Assembly (NCBI GenBank): GCA_022885665.1
Contig: JAGQDJ010000171.1
Location: 49,930-113,929, forward strand
Direction: 5' to 3'
From: Triops longicaudatus
Taxonomy: Eukaryota > Arthropoda > Branchiopoda > Notostraca > Triopsidae
DNA length: 64,000 bases
In this document: one piece after another, positions 47,001 through 58,774 of the stretch
Layout of the letters: each line of letters begins with the position of its first letter
Position numbering within the stretch: the stretch's first letter is position 1
Notes under the pieces: model-generated
Told to the model about the DNA's origin: nothing
The model's database searches: none
What the model saw: the letters and a program-made list of their open reading frames with translations, nothing else
Position numbers and translations under genes: made by a program

Positions 47001-50000
47001 AGAAAGCTAGTTAGTGTCGCACATACGGACAATTACGAAGCAGTATTTTTCTCCCAACTGGCGTGTTGGCATATCAGCAAGAGGAAGTTAGGAGGGCTTA
47101 AGGTGGGATCTGACAAAGGGGTTATGAACTTGGGCTGCAGTGTTCAAAGTGCACCAGGAAAATTCATTTAATTATTGCGACGGGTGCAAACAGTCTTACG
47201 GGAACCGCTCGAGGGCGCAGATAACGGAGTACAGTTGAAACATATTCTCACGAAGGAGGCGATAATGTGGTGTATATAATCGTGTAAGTCTCATGGATTC
47301 AGTATTTGAGCCTTATCAAAGATTGTGACGCATGAGTAAAAATGGTAAAACAAGGGGGAAAAGTGTTTTTCAGGGTACGTGATCCAGAGAATCACGAAGT
47401 ACGGGATGTCGTGAAGGATTTCGAGATTATTTTGATCTATATTTCACGCCATTAACACGTAGTTAAACGATATTATCTGGATATCAGAGGATTAAAACGA
47501 TCTAGGTTAAGCAGAGCGTAGTAGAATTGGCTTTGGTAGTACAGTTGACGAATAAGCTGTAGAGACTTGAATACACTATAGTGACACCTCGTGCGGATAG
47601 TTCTCAAAGATTTTTGGTGTGTAGTTTTTAAATTTTTGAAGAAGTTGTCAGCCAGTAATGTACATATAAATTTTCGAGAAGCAACGTTTTAGTTTTTTTT
47701 CCCTGCTTTGGAATAATTTAAAAACTCCATAAAAAGCTACAGAAAAGGAGACAATTTCCTTGGCGTTACAGCTTGCAGCATATTCTGTATGAATAATACG
47801 AAACAATTCTTCATTAACGAATCACAAGTTTCACCTTGGACTCTTTCTGTGTAAAACTTTTTGAAACTGAAGTCGTAAACTTGTTTTTAATATGGTAAAA
47901 GATTTTTACGCCACTGTAAGCTACCATTACTTTTCGATCCCTTTCAGTCCTGAGCTGTCGAAATTGACGTCAAAGGTCTTGCGGCCCTTGATACTGTTTC
48001 ATACCATAGCTTCCGCTCGTATTTTCAAACTTTTTAAACTTGCTTAACTCTTCCCAGTATGGAGTCGAATATTCTTGAGTCAATCCAAATTTAGAGTTTG
48101 TCCCCCTAAGCAAAGAAGTCGAAGAAAAAAATCCGAAGTCGTGAAATACTTCAAACGTATTCTTACGTTTGAAGCTGGCTGTCTTTAACACTTGAAACGC
48201 TTCTCTTCTCCCAAATAGGGCGTCTTGACCTTGTATGCTTTATGAGGTTTGAAAGGAGTCGTTTGCAATGTTTTTAAAACGTGTTACTTCCTGACACTCG
48301 CCAGCTTCGTACCAGATGAAACTTTACTTCATGATGGCTAATTAACTTTCCGGGTTGCACGTCATCGTCTCACATGACAGTGTAGTATTTAGAAAGATTT
48401 TTCATCTACCATTTTTCTGCGCTTCCTACCCTTTTTTAAAATCCCTACTTCTAATTTTTTACGTCAAGCATTGTAATTAATTCTGACTGGTAACTTGACA
48501 CACATGAGAAAGAATTGAAAGAAAAACTAATGACTTCGGTTCGTAGTTCCAGAGTGAGAAACTGAACGACGAAATTAATATAAAGAGAAAGTTGAGGGGC
48601 CTAAGCTTAAGGTTATTTACAGAGTTCATTTGCATATGCATATGTTAGCATATGCACGCAGAGCTAACCGGAGAACCTTTAGCCTTGCAACTTTCCCTCC
48701 AAGTCTGCCAACCAGCCCCAATAATTAGTATTGCATCGAATAGGCCCAACATTTGTTATAGATTTGGATAGCTTAGGAGTTTGGCTGGGGCTTACAAAAA
48801 GTTGGTTAATCGAGCTCTTCTATTCATACCGTGTCACAGAAGTCTGTTTTATGTTTTTGTTATTCTAAAGAGGTTTGTTTCTTTTGGACGAAGAAGAAAC
48901 TGTGCAAGGTTCGACCTTGCCGACTTCGAAGTTGAAAAGCATTGAAACATTAAAAGACTTGAGAACATAAAAACACTTTTGGAATGGAATACGAAATAGG
49001 ATGAAGACAAAAGAGAAAATTCTGCTAGACATGGGTTTATTAACGAAATAAAATGAAAAGATTGGCGTTATTGGAGTAAAAGATGAAAGTTTTCAAGGAC
49101 GCTTCCGGCTTTTGATGTGATCCGAGAAGGGTTGAAGTGTTGAAACTGACGAGATTGATACTGACTTTAAAGAGCGATTTTCGACTTTTTTTCCTCTTTG
49201 GTGAAACAAGTAAGAAATGTGGCTAGGGTCGTATTTCCAACTTCAATGTTGGAATTTCTTACGGGTTCCGTGACGGAAATTGAAGAGGGATATCCGGACT
49301 CCGAAGTTCTTCGGGGAGCTTGTGGTTATGACGCTCTGTGTGCACGTATCCTGTTCTGGCAGATCGTTGTAGATTTGGAAATTTTTAAATATTGCAGACA
49401 ATGGAATCGATTTAGTTAAAGTGAGGTAGCAATGTTGGTAAGAAAAGGCACGTAATAGGAAAGCGTTTGGTCACTCTTGATGCCGCGCTCGGAAGGAAAC
49501 AAGACAAGTTTGCCCAGGTGACGCAGATGCGGTTTGAATGTGGGGTGAGGTCATTACGTGGACAAACCCTTTCGTGACGGTCCGCGAACTGATGATTGTT
49601 TTGCTGTTAGAATATTATTTTGGGAAATTTTCCTTTTTAAAATTCCTATAAAAATTGTCTGCGAAACATCGATTCATTTACTTTCCTTGTTAAAAGCGCA
49701 AGTCAAACTCGTAAAACAAGTGTTAAAAACTTAAAGTGCGCTGATATAAAAGAGTAGATTTTTGTTTATTCTTGGTGGTCGGGGGAATGGGAAACAAATT
49801 GAACTCTAATATGGAATGCAGCAACACGAAACCCTTGAAGCAAATTTTAAATCGACTGTCAGCCACCATAGACTTTGTAGGGCACATAGGAGTTGAACAG
49901 TGCCCGAAATTGATCCATTGAGTCAGAGATTTATCAAACTTCATTTCCACAAAGTAAGTTATAAATCAACTGTCAGTCAAGTTAGAGGTAAAGAGTGATC

Positions 50001-53000
50001 GAAAATGATCTGCAGATGGGTCGTTAGAAATTTAGCAAGTTTAGAAAGAAATTACGAATGAAACTCAGTTGTAGAATTTTGGTATTTAACTCAGCAACAT
50101 TCCTTCACATTGAGCAGCATAATCGAACTTGTAATAAGATTTCGTTAAACGATTCATTCCAGAGTAGTCGTGACTGTCGCCACAATCCTATTCATCGAAT
50201 CGCACGAATTTTAGCACTGAGTTCTGCATTCTACATTTTGCAAAGTTAAATAGACTCTCTAAGTAGCAGTCGTACTTAAAATACTGACTGAGCACCAAAA
50301 AATGTAAAAAAAAAAAAATAGTTGCGAGGTACAAAATCGCGACTGCAGTCGTGGTTAGGGACATTACGATCGTTGTATACTATTGAAACACTATCAAAGG
50401 CGTTGAAGCGTTGCTGAGGTTCGACACGTGCAAGAACGCTGTCGTGCATGGTTAAACGGACTGCGTTTGAATGTACTATGTGAAAAAATGAGAAGGTTTC
50501 TTTTTTTTCCTGTTTGGTCGTGGTACGAGCCAAAGTACCCCGTTTGCTGCGGTACAAATAAAACTCACCTAAAACACACGAAAGGTTTACCTCAGGCGCC
50601 TAACTGGTTTACTTTGGATCTCAAATGGAACGTAATGCGATTTTGGTGTGCAGTACCGCGCGTAGGGACATGACGGACGCTCTGCACATTACTTAAGACG
50701 TTCTGTTTTTAAGGCAAATCGTTTGCATGGGGCGATGGTCATAGTTAGACATTGGCCTGGACCAAGCTAGTTCCAGATGGAGTAGAAACTTTTTAGGGTT
50801 TTGCACACCTTACATGGGAAAGCCAAGGCTGGATCCGTGGCGCCAACTTGGCGCCGGCTCGTATGAGCGTTTGCTCTCAAGTTCTTTTACGTTCGTTGTG
50901 CACACCGTCGGACTATGGGGCGTTAGACGGTGCATTCTTATTACAGAGAAAACAAAAAAAGCAAACGAAAGGGAAAGATTGTGCAGTACGGGTACTACCG
51001 GCCTTATACTGTAGCGTAGTAGGATATGATGGAGTTGGTGGAAGTGAGTCATCTGTTGCGTAGAGCTAGGGAATAGGGAACTTAGAAGAGAGACAGTCAC
51101 TCAGGTGATGGAAGGGAAGTACCTGACGGATGAAATGGAGCGTTGGATGGTGAGGATCCAGAGGAAGAAGTCGAAGTGGATGAGGAAGGGGGACGTCTAG
51201 GTCAAGGCGCATTTACATCACGGCAGGCAGGAAAAGACCTCAGCAAGGACGTTTGAGTTTTGAGACAAAACCCCAAGGAAGGAAGATGAGATGGTTTGGG
51301 TAGGCTTACACAAAGCACGGTAGACCATAAAAGCGTCCTCCCTTATAAGGGGGATGATTTTCGTGAAGCAGGAAGTCGGCAGCAATTTCGCCTTCTATGG
51401 AAACTGGGGGAAAAGAAAGGGAAGAGAAAAAGGAATATAAAGTTGAGAATGAGACATGTGTCTGCTTTGTGATTTTTAGTCGGGTCATTGAGCCACTTAA
51501 AATGTGGTAAAGGTGATCTCCCCCTTCTACACATATGGGATGCTTAGCACATGTGGCCCAAACCACCAATTAGCGCTGGAACAAAATGGTGAGATTATTC
51601 TGTGTTAGTTGATTAAGAGATTATTGATTTCCAGGAGAGCAACAACCATGGAACCTGATTTACTTATGCCTGCTTTGTACTGTTTGCGACATTTCACCAA
51701 CACATGTGGCGAAATGCACGAACACATGGTTACCACCCGGGAGAAGCGAGTTCGATTTCTGGTTGCGGTATAAGGCTTCATAACCCTTTGGAATACAGCT
51801 AAAAGTACTTGGGTCTGAAAAATTGGAGATCTGAATGGGCAAAGCTAGTTTTGAACTATATTTCAGCTAATTTTGTCTAAGGGTTGGAAGTTGCGTCTTG
51901 ATTGGTCTTCATTATTCTACGTTCTTCATTCCGGAGGGAACAATATATGTCCTTGTGAGCGATGCGAGTTTCGATTCTTTAATAAGGCAGCTAGACTCAT
52001 ATCGTTGATCTTAATGAGCGCTTTATCGTTGTTGTGATGCGAGGTATATCACGTAGGAATGAGATTTTAGGATTAGTGGTATTGTAATTCGGTTAGAGGG
52101 AAAATCCGTGGAACGGATGTTGATTGCGTGGCAGGGTCTCATAAAATACACTACCGGCGTACGTGTGATCGTGGACAAGGATTTATGACTCGGAGAACCG
52201 CAAATCGCACGAGAAGCGGACCCAAGTCTTACCGAGTCATAGACACGTCTACGCGGAATACCAGGAATACTTGTAAACCGGGTGCCAGTGAGAGATGTGT
52301 AAACAACGTTACGCATCTGTGTTTTCCTTTGAGGGTGGGTAGTAAATCTTCGCACATACGACTCGAACGCTGCGGTCAAGTTTGATGGTAGGGACCATCA
52401 CGCGCAAGGCAGGAACCTTATAAGGTCAGTCCCGCGTGAGTGGATGGCGCCGTTGAAACGACTTGCCGCGCCGGGAGTCGGCGCCGTCTTGTTTAGGCAA
52501 TTTTTTAACGTCTTCCCCTTTGGCGCCTTTTACTTGCGTGGATCAAAGTTTTGAGCAACCACATAGCGTCTGTGATTTATGCCTTGATGACTGCGCTTTC
52601 ATCCTCAACTTGCTGACATAATTGGCACCAGCCAAGAAGGACCCCGGGCTTGTTTGCTTAACCGTTAACCCCCCTCCATGCGACCACGCGGCATGGCAGG
52701 GGCACAAAAACGGACGGAAGAAAACGGGGGCGCGCGCTATGTTTTGGCGCCAAAGTGGAAGCAAGCTTGTTGCTTTGCTACTGTCAAGGCAAGCAGGGAC
52801 ATGCAACGCAGCTGGGTAATGGCTTGTTTGAATGATGTTAGGGAGCGTCCAAGCCGCCGTCCATTCCGTTGGCGCCACATTGATCCACATTGATGGGCTT
52901 TTAACCCTCAAGACGTGCGAACAACATATTCCGGATGTCTTTGGGAATTAATTGGCGTCGTTTTAGCCTCATTTTTCTCGCTTTCTCACACATTCGCTTG

Positions 53001-56000
53001 TCTCCTGAAAGAACTCTTTTTCTGAGCTTTGGGCTCCTTAAATGAGAGCACTGGGAAGTGATCCATCTGTTTGGTGAGATAGGCGCCCACGAGTGAGAAA
53101 TACCAAAGTGAACATATGTAGTAAGTGGAGGTTGGGAGATAAAGGGGGTCGTTGGGATATACAATACTTTGAAGTACAGTACGTGTACTGTACCCTTTTC
53201 AGCTGTTCGGAATCAATAGAAAGAGCCCTCAGAAGTTTGACAGACGGCGCAATCCCAAGGCTTAGGATATCGAGAGTGTGCCTTTTAGCCTTGTGGTCGA
53301 CGCCGTATGGCATAACTCACCCCAAGTAGCAAAATGAACAGTTGGTAAGGACGGGTTTGACATGGAGATGAGGCCAAGGCTGCAGTTTTTACTGCACGAG
53401 AAGCGAAAGGACGTGAAATGAGATCCAAAGGGGAATTCTGGGGCATTGGGAATGGAATGAAGGGATCTTTGATGGTTCGTAAATCGTCCCTTATTGGAGT
53501 AATCTGGATAAGCGTGAAAAATTGCGTTAATAATACAATACAGACTCCTTAATCTCCAATTAATTTATTTAGAAAAATGATAGGATAGTGTAATATTTTC
53601 TGTGAGAATACAATTTAATGGCAAATTATAAGAAAATAGAATTGTGTAATAATTCTACAATATAAATAATTTCGTAATACAGTGCGTACGAAATTTTGAA
53701 CGGATGCTAGATAAGGGGACAACCTCCATCATAAATGTGTTTGATTGTCTCGTAAGGTTAGGTGTGTCAAATCTTCCAAGATAGCGGCGTGATAGTGTTC
53801 AATTCTCAAGATTCGCGTGATGAAATTATCAGACGATTTGACAGTTTATGTAGAAATGAAGTCACGGTGTCTGGTGTAATATATTTTGTACTATTATTGT
53901 TTGCTTAGTGATGCGATTTGCAAAAGGGAAAGCAAATTGGGCGAGAACTTGGCCACGTGCCAGGGCCGTACTACATTTCACACAGTTTGTAGAAAGAAAA
54001 CAAGTAGGAATTGGGAGCCACGTATAACGTAATGTCAAATTGTTTACAAATAACTTTCGTTTTGTTGCTATTGTAAATTGTTGCTTTTTTGCGGTTTGGA
54101 AAGTAAAATTTTACAGTTGATATGTCGTGGATTGGGTTGCGAGTGTAGAACTAGAAATAATTCTCACTTTCCAAAACACCTTGCTTGTTTATTAGTCAGT
54201 ATATTCCACGAATGATTGCTGTGACAATATATCATATAGGAATGTAACTAAAACAGTTAATCGTCAGCTTCGGTATCAGAATTCTACTTCTGAGTCATAC
54301 TCTGTAGTTAAAGATAAGATAATTTAAGAAGAAAGTTGGAAATTCCCCCAAAACTACAAAGACAGGAAACGGGAGATCCGCGTGAACAATGAATATGGTT
54401 TCCAAACATGGGGAAGAGGAGGTTATTTAACGAAAGTATCAACGGATTCTTCCCTTGAAGATAAACGGCTTATTGCCATACGGAAGTGAAGATATAAAAC
54501 TTCGAAGATCCTTCTTGTTAACTGCAACTGCCATTTTCGCCTATAACCGCTTAGGACTGAAACTTTAACCGGATCAGAATAGTTTCAACCTTGCTGTGCT
54601 CTAAAAGGCAAAGCTTTCCAAGTTTGGATTTTCAGAACAAAAGGCCAAAACGCATAATACGACCAGTTGCGACCAGCTTCAATCCCTTATGCTAATTGTT
54701 TCATTAAACCTGAGATTTTTCATCCCAAGGAAGAGGGGTTCATGACCCCTTCCCGCAACACATTCCTTCTTCCGCTTATCTCCCTTTTCAGTTTTAGTGT
54801 TTTTTTTTAACGAAAGAATAATACTCGTCATAAGGGGGAAGTCAAGTGTGTTAAGGGTTGTTAACCCTCCACCTAAGAATGCCTGTCAAAACTCGTAAAA
54901 TATTCAACCATGTATAACTAATCAGTATGGGCCCATTCTGAGCACGTTTCGCCTCTCGTCTCTTCCTTTTATTTTTCTTCCTCTTCCCTTTATTTCAGAG
55001 TTTGTAAGGCTTCTAAAAATGTTATGGTAAAACCACTCCATCTCCTGTCGCTGAACTTTTGTGACGTCGTGTGGGGTGTGAAACGTTTCCCGATCTCCGT
55101 GACGACCCCCCGCGGTTCGTCAAGTTCATTTCGCACAATCGTGATTGGTTTAATATTTTGTATGCAACAAAGAGAACAATATGAGACACTGTATTTTTTT
55201 ATTTGATAGTAATTTCTATTATTGTGTCTTCTAACAACAGAGGAAAGTTTGCCGCCGTGAAACGATGCATCCATCTGGAACAGGAGCGCGAGTACGCGGC
55301 CAAAGTCATCCGCAAACGACGTCGTGGTAACGGCCCAACCCAAGAAACCTGGCATGAAGCCGCCGTGCTAGATTTGTGCCGTCATTGTCCTCATATTGTA
55401 CAACTTCAGGGTGTATTCGATGCCCCTGGCGAGAGTATTCTTCTCTTGGAATTGTAAGTCTCGTTGACTTGCCTTTTTCATTTTTGTTCCCGAATTGTAA
55501 GCTTTATCGAATTTAGGTCAGTTTTTGTTTTGTGTATTTTTTCGGTCTCCTCTACTCAGTTTCGAGGTTGCTAAACTTGTAGAGACTGTGTGTAAACTAC
55601 GCACAGGATGAGAAAAAGATTCTCAAGTGGAAGTAGTGAAAGATGGAACCCGTAGTTGAGGATGGTCTGATTACTAATATTGTGTCTGTGAGAGGGTGGG
55701 TTGATAAGTTTTCTTGTTGAAATTTTGTTTAGGGCTTCGGGTGGTGAATTGCAATCTGTCTTGGACCGGGACGAAATTCCTGAAGAAGATGACGTCAGAC
55801 GCTTTTTAAGGCAGGTCCTCAGTGGATTACAACATTTGCATAGTTTAGATATTGCCCACTTGGACTTGAAGGTAAGTTTTTCCCTTAAAAAGTAAACAAA
55901 AGAAGCGTGGAAGGATAAAATGAGTCCATTTAAGGGTACTGTGCCCACAAACGGACCGGAAAATTCCCAGAAGATACTTGTACTATATGAGGTCATATAC

Positions 56001-58774
56001 TTAACAGTCTTAATAGAGAGATCGCCAAATACATTTATTACTGTTGAGTAAGCTTCTTAGAAACACATCAAGATACTAGTAATGCAAAGGGTCCCAGAAA
56101 TGGACGTCGCAAAGAGGATTCCGTACGCAAAATTGGAGGCGCTGTTTAGATTGCTTACATTGGAAATTGGTGATTACAAAGCGTAAAGGTGAAGTTCCAA
56201 AGTTAAAGAGGTCACTTCATACTTAGATTAGCAAAACGTAATCAAGCACAAATGTTTCATTGTTTCTTTGTTTTGTTGCAAAAGACAAGTTGTTGCGAAC
56301 GGAAATGTCATATTTTGTGACGTAAGAGACTGGCGTTTTTTTGGCCGGCTTGTAACAAAAGAAATGCGATCTCTCGTTTCGGAAAGCATAGAAGTTTTCT
56401 GTGTAAATACGTGTTTCTTTGTCACTATATAGGTCGGAAAGATAGTGTAGTATTGTTGTGAGTGTATTTAATAGTGTGTTACCCACAACTCGTACTCGTA
56501 TCGTACTTCTGGGAATTGAGATTGTATGCTAATGAGATGACACATGTTGGGTGGGTTGAAGTTATAACGCCCTCGTTGTGTTTTCTTTTATAACCATTCA
56601 CAGCCCCAAAATTTGTTGCTGACGGGTCCGTTTCCTGAATGTGATATCAAGCTGTGTGATTTTGGGATCGCTAGACATATTGCTCGTAGTGCCGATGTAC
56701 GCGAGATTTTGGGAACGCCTGATTATGTGGGTAAGTTAACTGATCCCTACTGGGAGCTTTGTTTCGGTCAGGCGAGATGAGAATTTGTTTCTCAAAAAAA
56801 TATGACGGCTATCATGAAGTTCTCGTGAGACCAATTTTCGGTCTGAAAGTGATTAAAATTAACGACTTTGGCTTCTTCTATTTCAGCTCCCGAAGTACTC
56901 AACTACGAACCAATCAGCTTGGCAACTGATATGTGGTAAGTTCTGACGTTATCAATCTCCTTTGACGTACACTAGTGAATCAGGTTATCAGCTAACAAGA
57001 ACAGCAATTAAACTTTAACACAACTTCAAGAGAAAAAAGAAAAACGTATAACAGAAAAGCAAACAGTAAATAATAAACACATGAAATATAATAAAGAGCC
57101 AAAGTAATATGTAGAAGTAATTTAATAATGTAGGTTGCTTTACGCTACTTGCATATATTAACAACTTCCATGTATAGGCTTCTCTATTACATGATGAAAT
57201 TAGGAAAATAAAGAGTAGAGTTGTTTATAAGGAAAACATAACAATAAAGAAATCGTGGTAAATACTAAATTAGGAGATTTATTGCGTTTATTACTTTCAC
57301 TTTCGTATTTCCTTTTGAAGCAAGAACCTAATATTTTCTTGTTGGTTCGGCTAGGTCGGTGGGTGTTTTGGCGTACGTTTTGCTAACTGGTTGCACTCCG
57401 TTTGGCGGGGACACAAAACAAGAAACGTTTTGTAATATTACTCGTTGCCAATTGGATTTCCCCGAAGACCTGTTCGGCGACATTTCAACCGAAGCCACCA
57501 ATTTTATTGCCAGTCTTTTGGTCAAAGACGCAAGGTAAAATGATCTTAACGCATTTCTTCTTTTCCGTTGTATTATTTCCTTTGTGATGTGTTTTTTTTC
57601 TGCTACTCTTTCAGCTTATTCTTTTCTCCTTTTATTAGATTTTGTTGGATTCAGTCACCAGTTTAAGTGAAATACCATTGTAGACGTCAGTCTATTGATG
57701 GAATTTTATAATTGTCGCTCTCTGTTATCACTTTTCAGCCTGTCTCATAGTCTTTTAAGTTTCAGTTCTTTCAAATAAATCGTTGTTCATTTAATTATGT
57801 ATGTATGCGTAATTAATTATTTTTTACTTTGTTTGAACAGTTCACGGTTAACGGCTCAACAGTGCCTGGAGCATCCTTGGTTACGGGAAACTTCACCCAT
57901 CACAAGATCTCCTGTGCCACCTGTTGGAAGCAAGCCAGAAAACGTAGTAGAAGAAGAGCTTATAGAGGAAGTGATAGCTGTTACGTTGAACATTCCAGCG
58001 ACACTGCCCGAATCCCTCCTAGCGGATGTTTCTCCAGCATCCGTTCAGGAAGAGGCTACGCTCATTCACGAATTCCATTTTGCTCAGCCGACCAGTTCGA
58101 CACCCCGACCGATGCTGAGCTTCGATTACAAGAGCGTGTACCCAGTACGCCTCCGTCGTACTTTGCCCCCTTCGCGGTACGGCAAATCGCGGCGCGACGG
58201 ATCCTGGGATCGAGAGTTGGGTTACACTTCCGATGGGGTGAGCGAAGTGTCATCCGGAGCAGATTCATCCAGCGATCGTTCGAGCATCATCTCCTTAGAT
58301 GATGGTGCACCGCAAGATTGGGTCCAAGGCGTTCATCGCCGGTACTCTGATACATCGCTCAACGCCGATCGAAGACTCTGCGAGTACACATGGGAAAGCT
58401 TCTTACCCACAACTCCCGGGTACGCAATTATACCCAAAAAGAAGGCAGAGTCGTCCTCTGGGGCGGAGGAATCACAATGGTTGAAAGTCGACGAGTCCAA
58501 CAAGCCCTGGGAGAAAGTTTGCACAGGCTCCGTGGCCAGGGCTGTAGAAAAATTCCGGGAAGCACCTTCAGTTACAGACGAGCGTAAATTGCTAGCACCA
58601 AAAACCAAAAGTCCGATAAAAGTCGCCGAAATGAAATGGAAGTACACGACCCAACACCGGCCCAGTACCCAAGGCCCTTTAAAAACGCCCTTGTTGCCTT
58701 TTGAGAAAAGCGAAATTGTCAAATCCCGGGTTGGAATGTTCCAAACAAGACCAACTCGCCCACAACATTCTTAG
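38073..58774 (+). CDS. Drak: DRAK/STK17-type serine/threonine kinase
   Basis: Seven coding exons, 38073-38209, 55241-55453, 55733-55871, 56604-56730, 56887-56935, 57355-57534 and 57841-58774, give 592 residues. The first exon joins in phase 2. YAVEDQPFAR/GKFAAVKRCI across the junction matches the DRAK glycine loop without a gap, which supports the 17 kb intron. The first loop glycine is Ala (ARGKFA for GRGKFA). Other catalytic elements are present: EYAAKVIRK with the ATP lysine, HLDLKPQN catalytic loop of the DAPK/DRAK class, DFGIARH, APEVLNYEPIS, MWSVGVLAYVLLTG and the HPWL end of the kinase domain. A 280-residue Ser-rich tail follows, containing RRYSDTS and SDRSSIISLDD. DRAK acts on myosin light chain and epithelial morphogenesis in flies; here that is family inference. 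Substrate and regulation are not visible. Confidence 0.9.
43996..44163 (+). mobile_element. MITE family 1, copy 2, flanked by TTAA
   Basis: 168 bp between two TTAA tetranucleotides (43992-43995 and 44164-44167). Terminal inverted repeats of about 23 bp share CCCGACATACGTTTTTT. It is homologous in reverse orientation to the copy at 13639. A T34 run at 44043-44076 occupies its centre. TTAA target duplication suggests mobilisation by a piggyBac-type transposase; no transposase is present. Confidence 0.72.
44043..44076. repeat. T34 homopolymer
   Basis: Run of 34 T inside the MITE. The other copy has a broken A-rich tract at the same place. Length is likely unstable. Confidence 0.85.
50595..53087. 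promoter_or_regulatory. Cluster of GGCGCC palindromes in Drak intron 1
   Basis: Nine GGCGCC sites: 50595, 50839, 50850, 52446, 52480, 52522, 52746, 52871 and 53082. The one at 52743-52754 is a perfect TTTGGCGCCAAA, matching the E2F consensus TTTSGCGCSAAA. The block is GC-richer than the surrounding intron. No open frame here looks real. It could be an enhancer, an alternative promoter or an old repeat. Confidence 0.35.

Larger units (their letters stand above)
38210..55240 (+). other. 17 kb first intron of Drak
   Basis: Donor CG|GTAAGT and acceptor TCTAACAACAG. This intron is about 300 times the typical intron of the window. No convincing coding sequence or structured RNA was found on either strand. 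It holds a TTAA-flanked MITE at 43996-44163, a GC-richer block at 38640-38880, and a GGCGCC-rich block at 50595-53087. Such a long first intron commonly carries enhancers or alternative promoters; that is inference. Confidence 0.8.

Noticed and set aside
50405..50430. GGTTCGACAC resembling a tRNA B box
   Set aside because: No A box at the right distance and no cloverleaf can be drawn. No tRNA, rRNA or CRISPR array was found in the window.
52023..53329. Several 85-122 codon open frames on both strands in the Drak intron
   Set aside because: The block is GC-rich, so stops are rarer. The predicted products are compositionally random and overlap each other.
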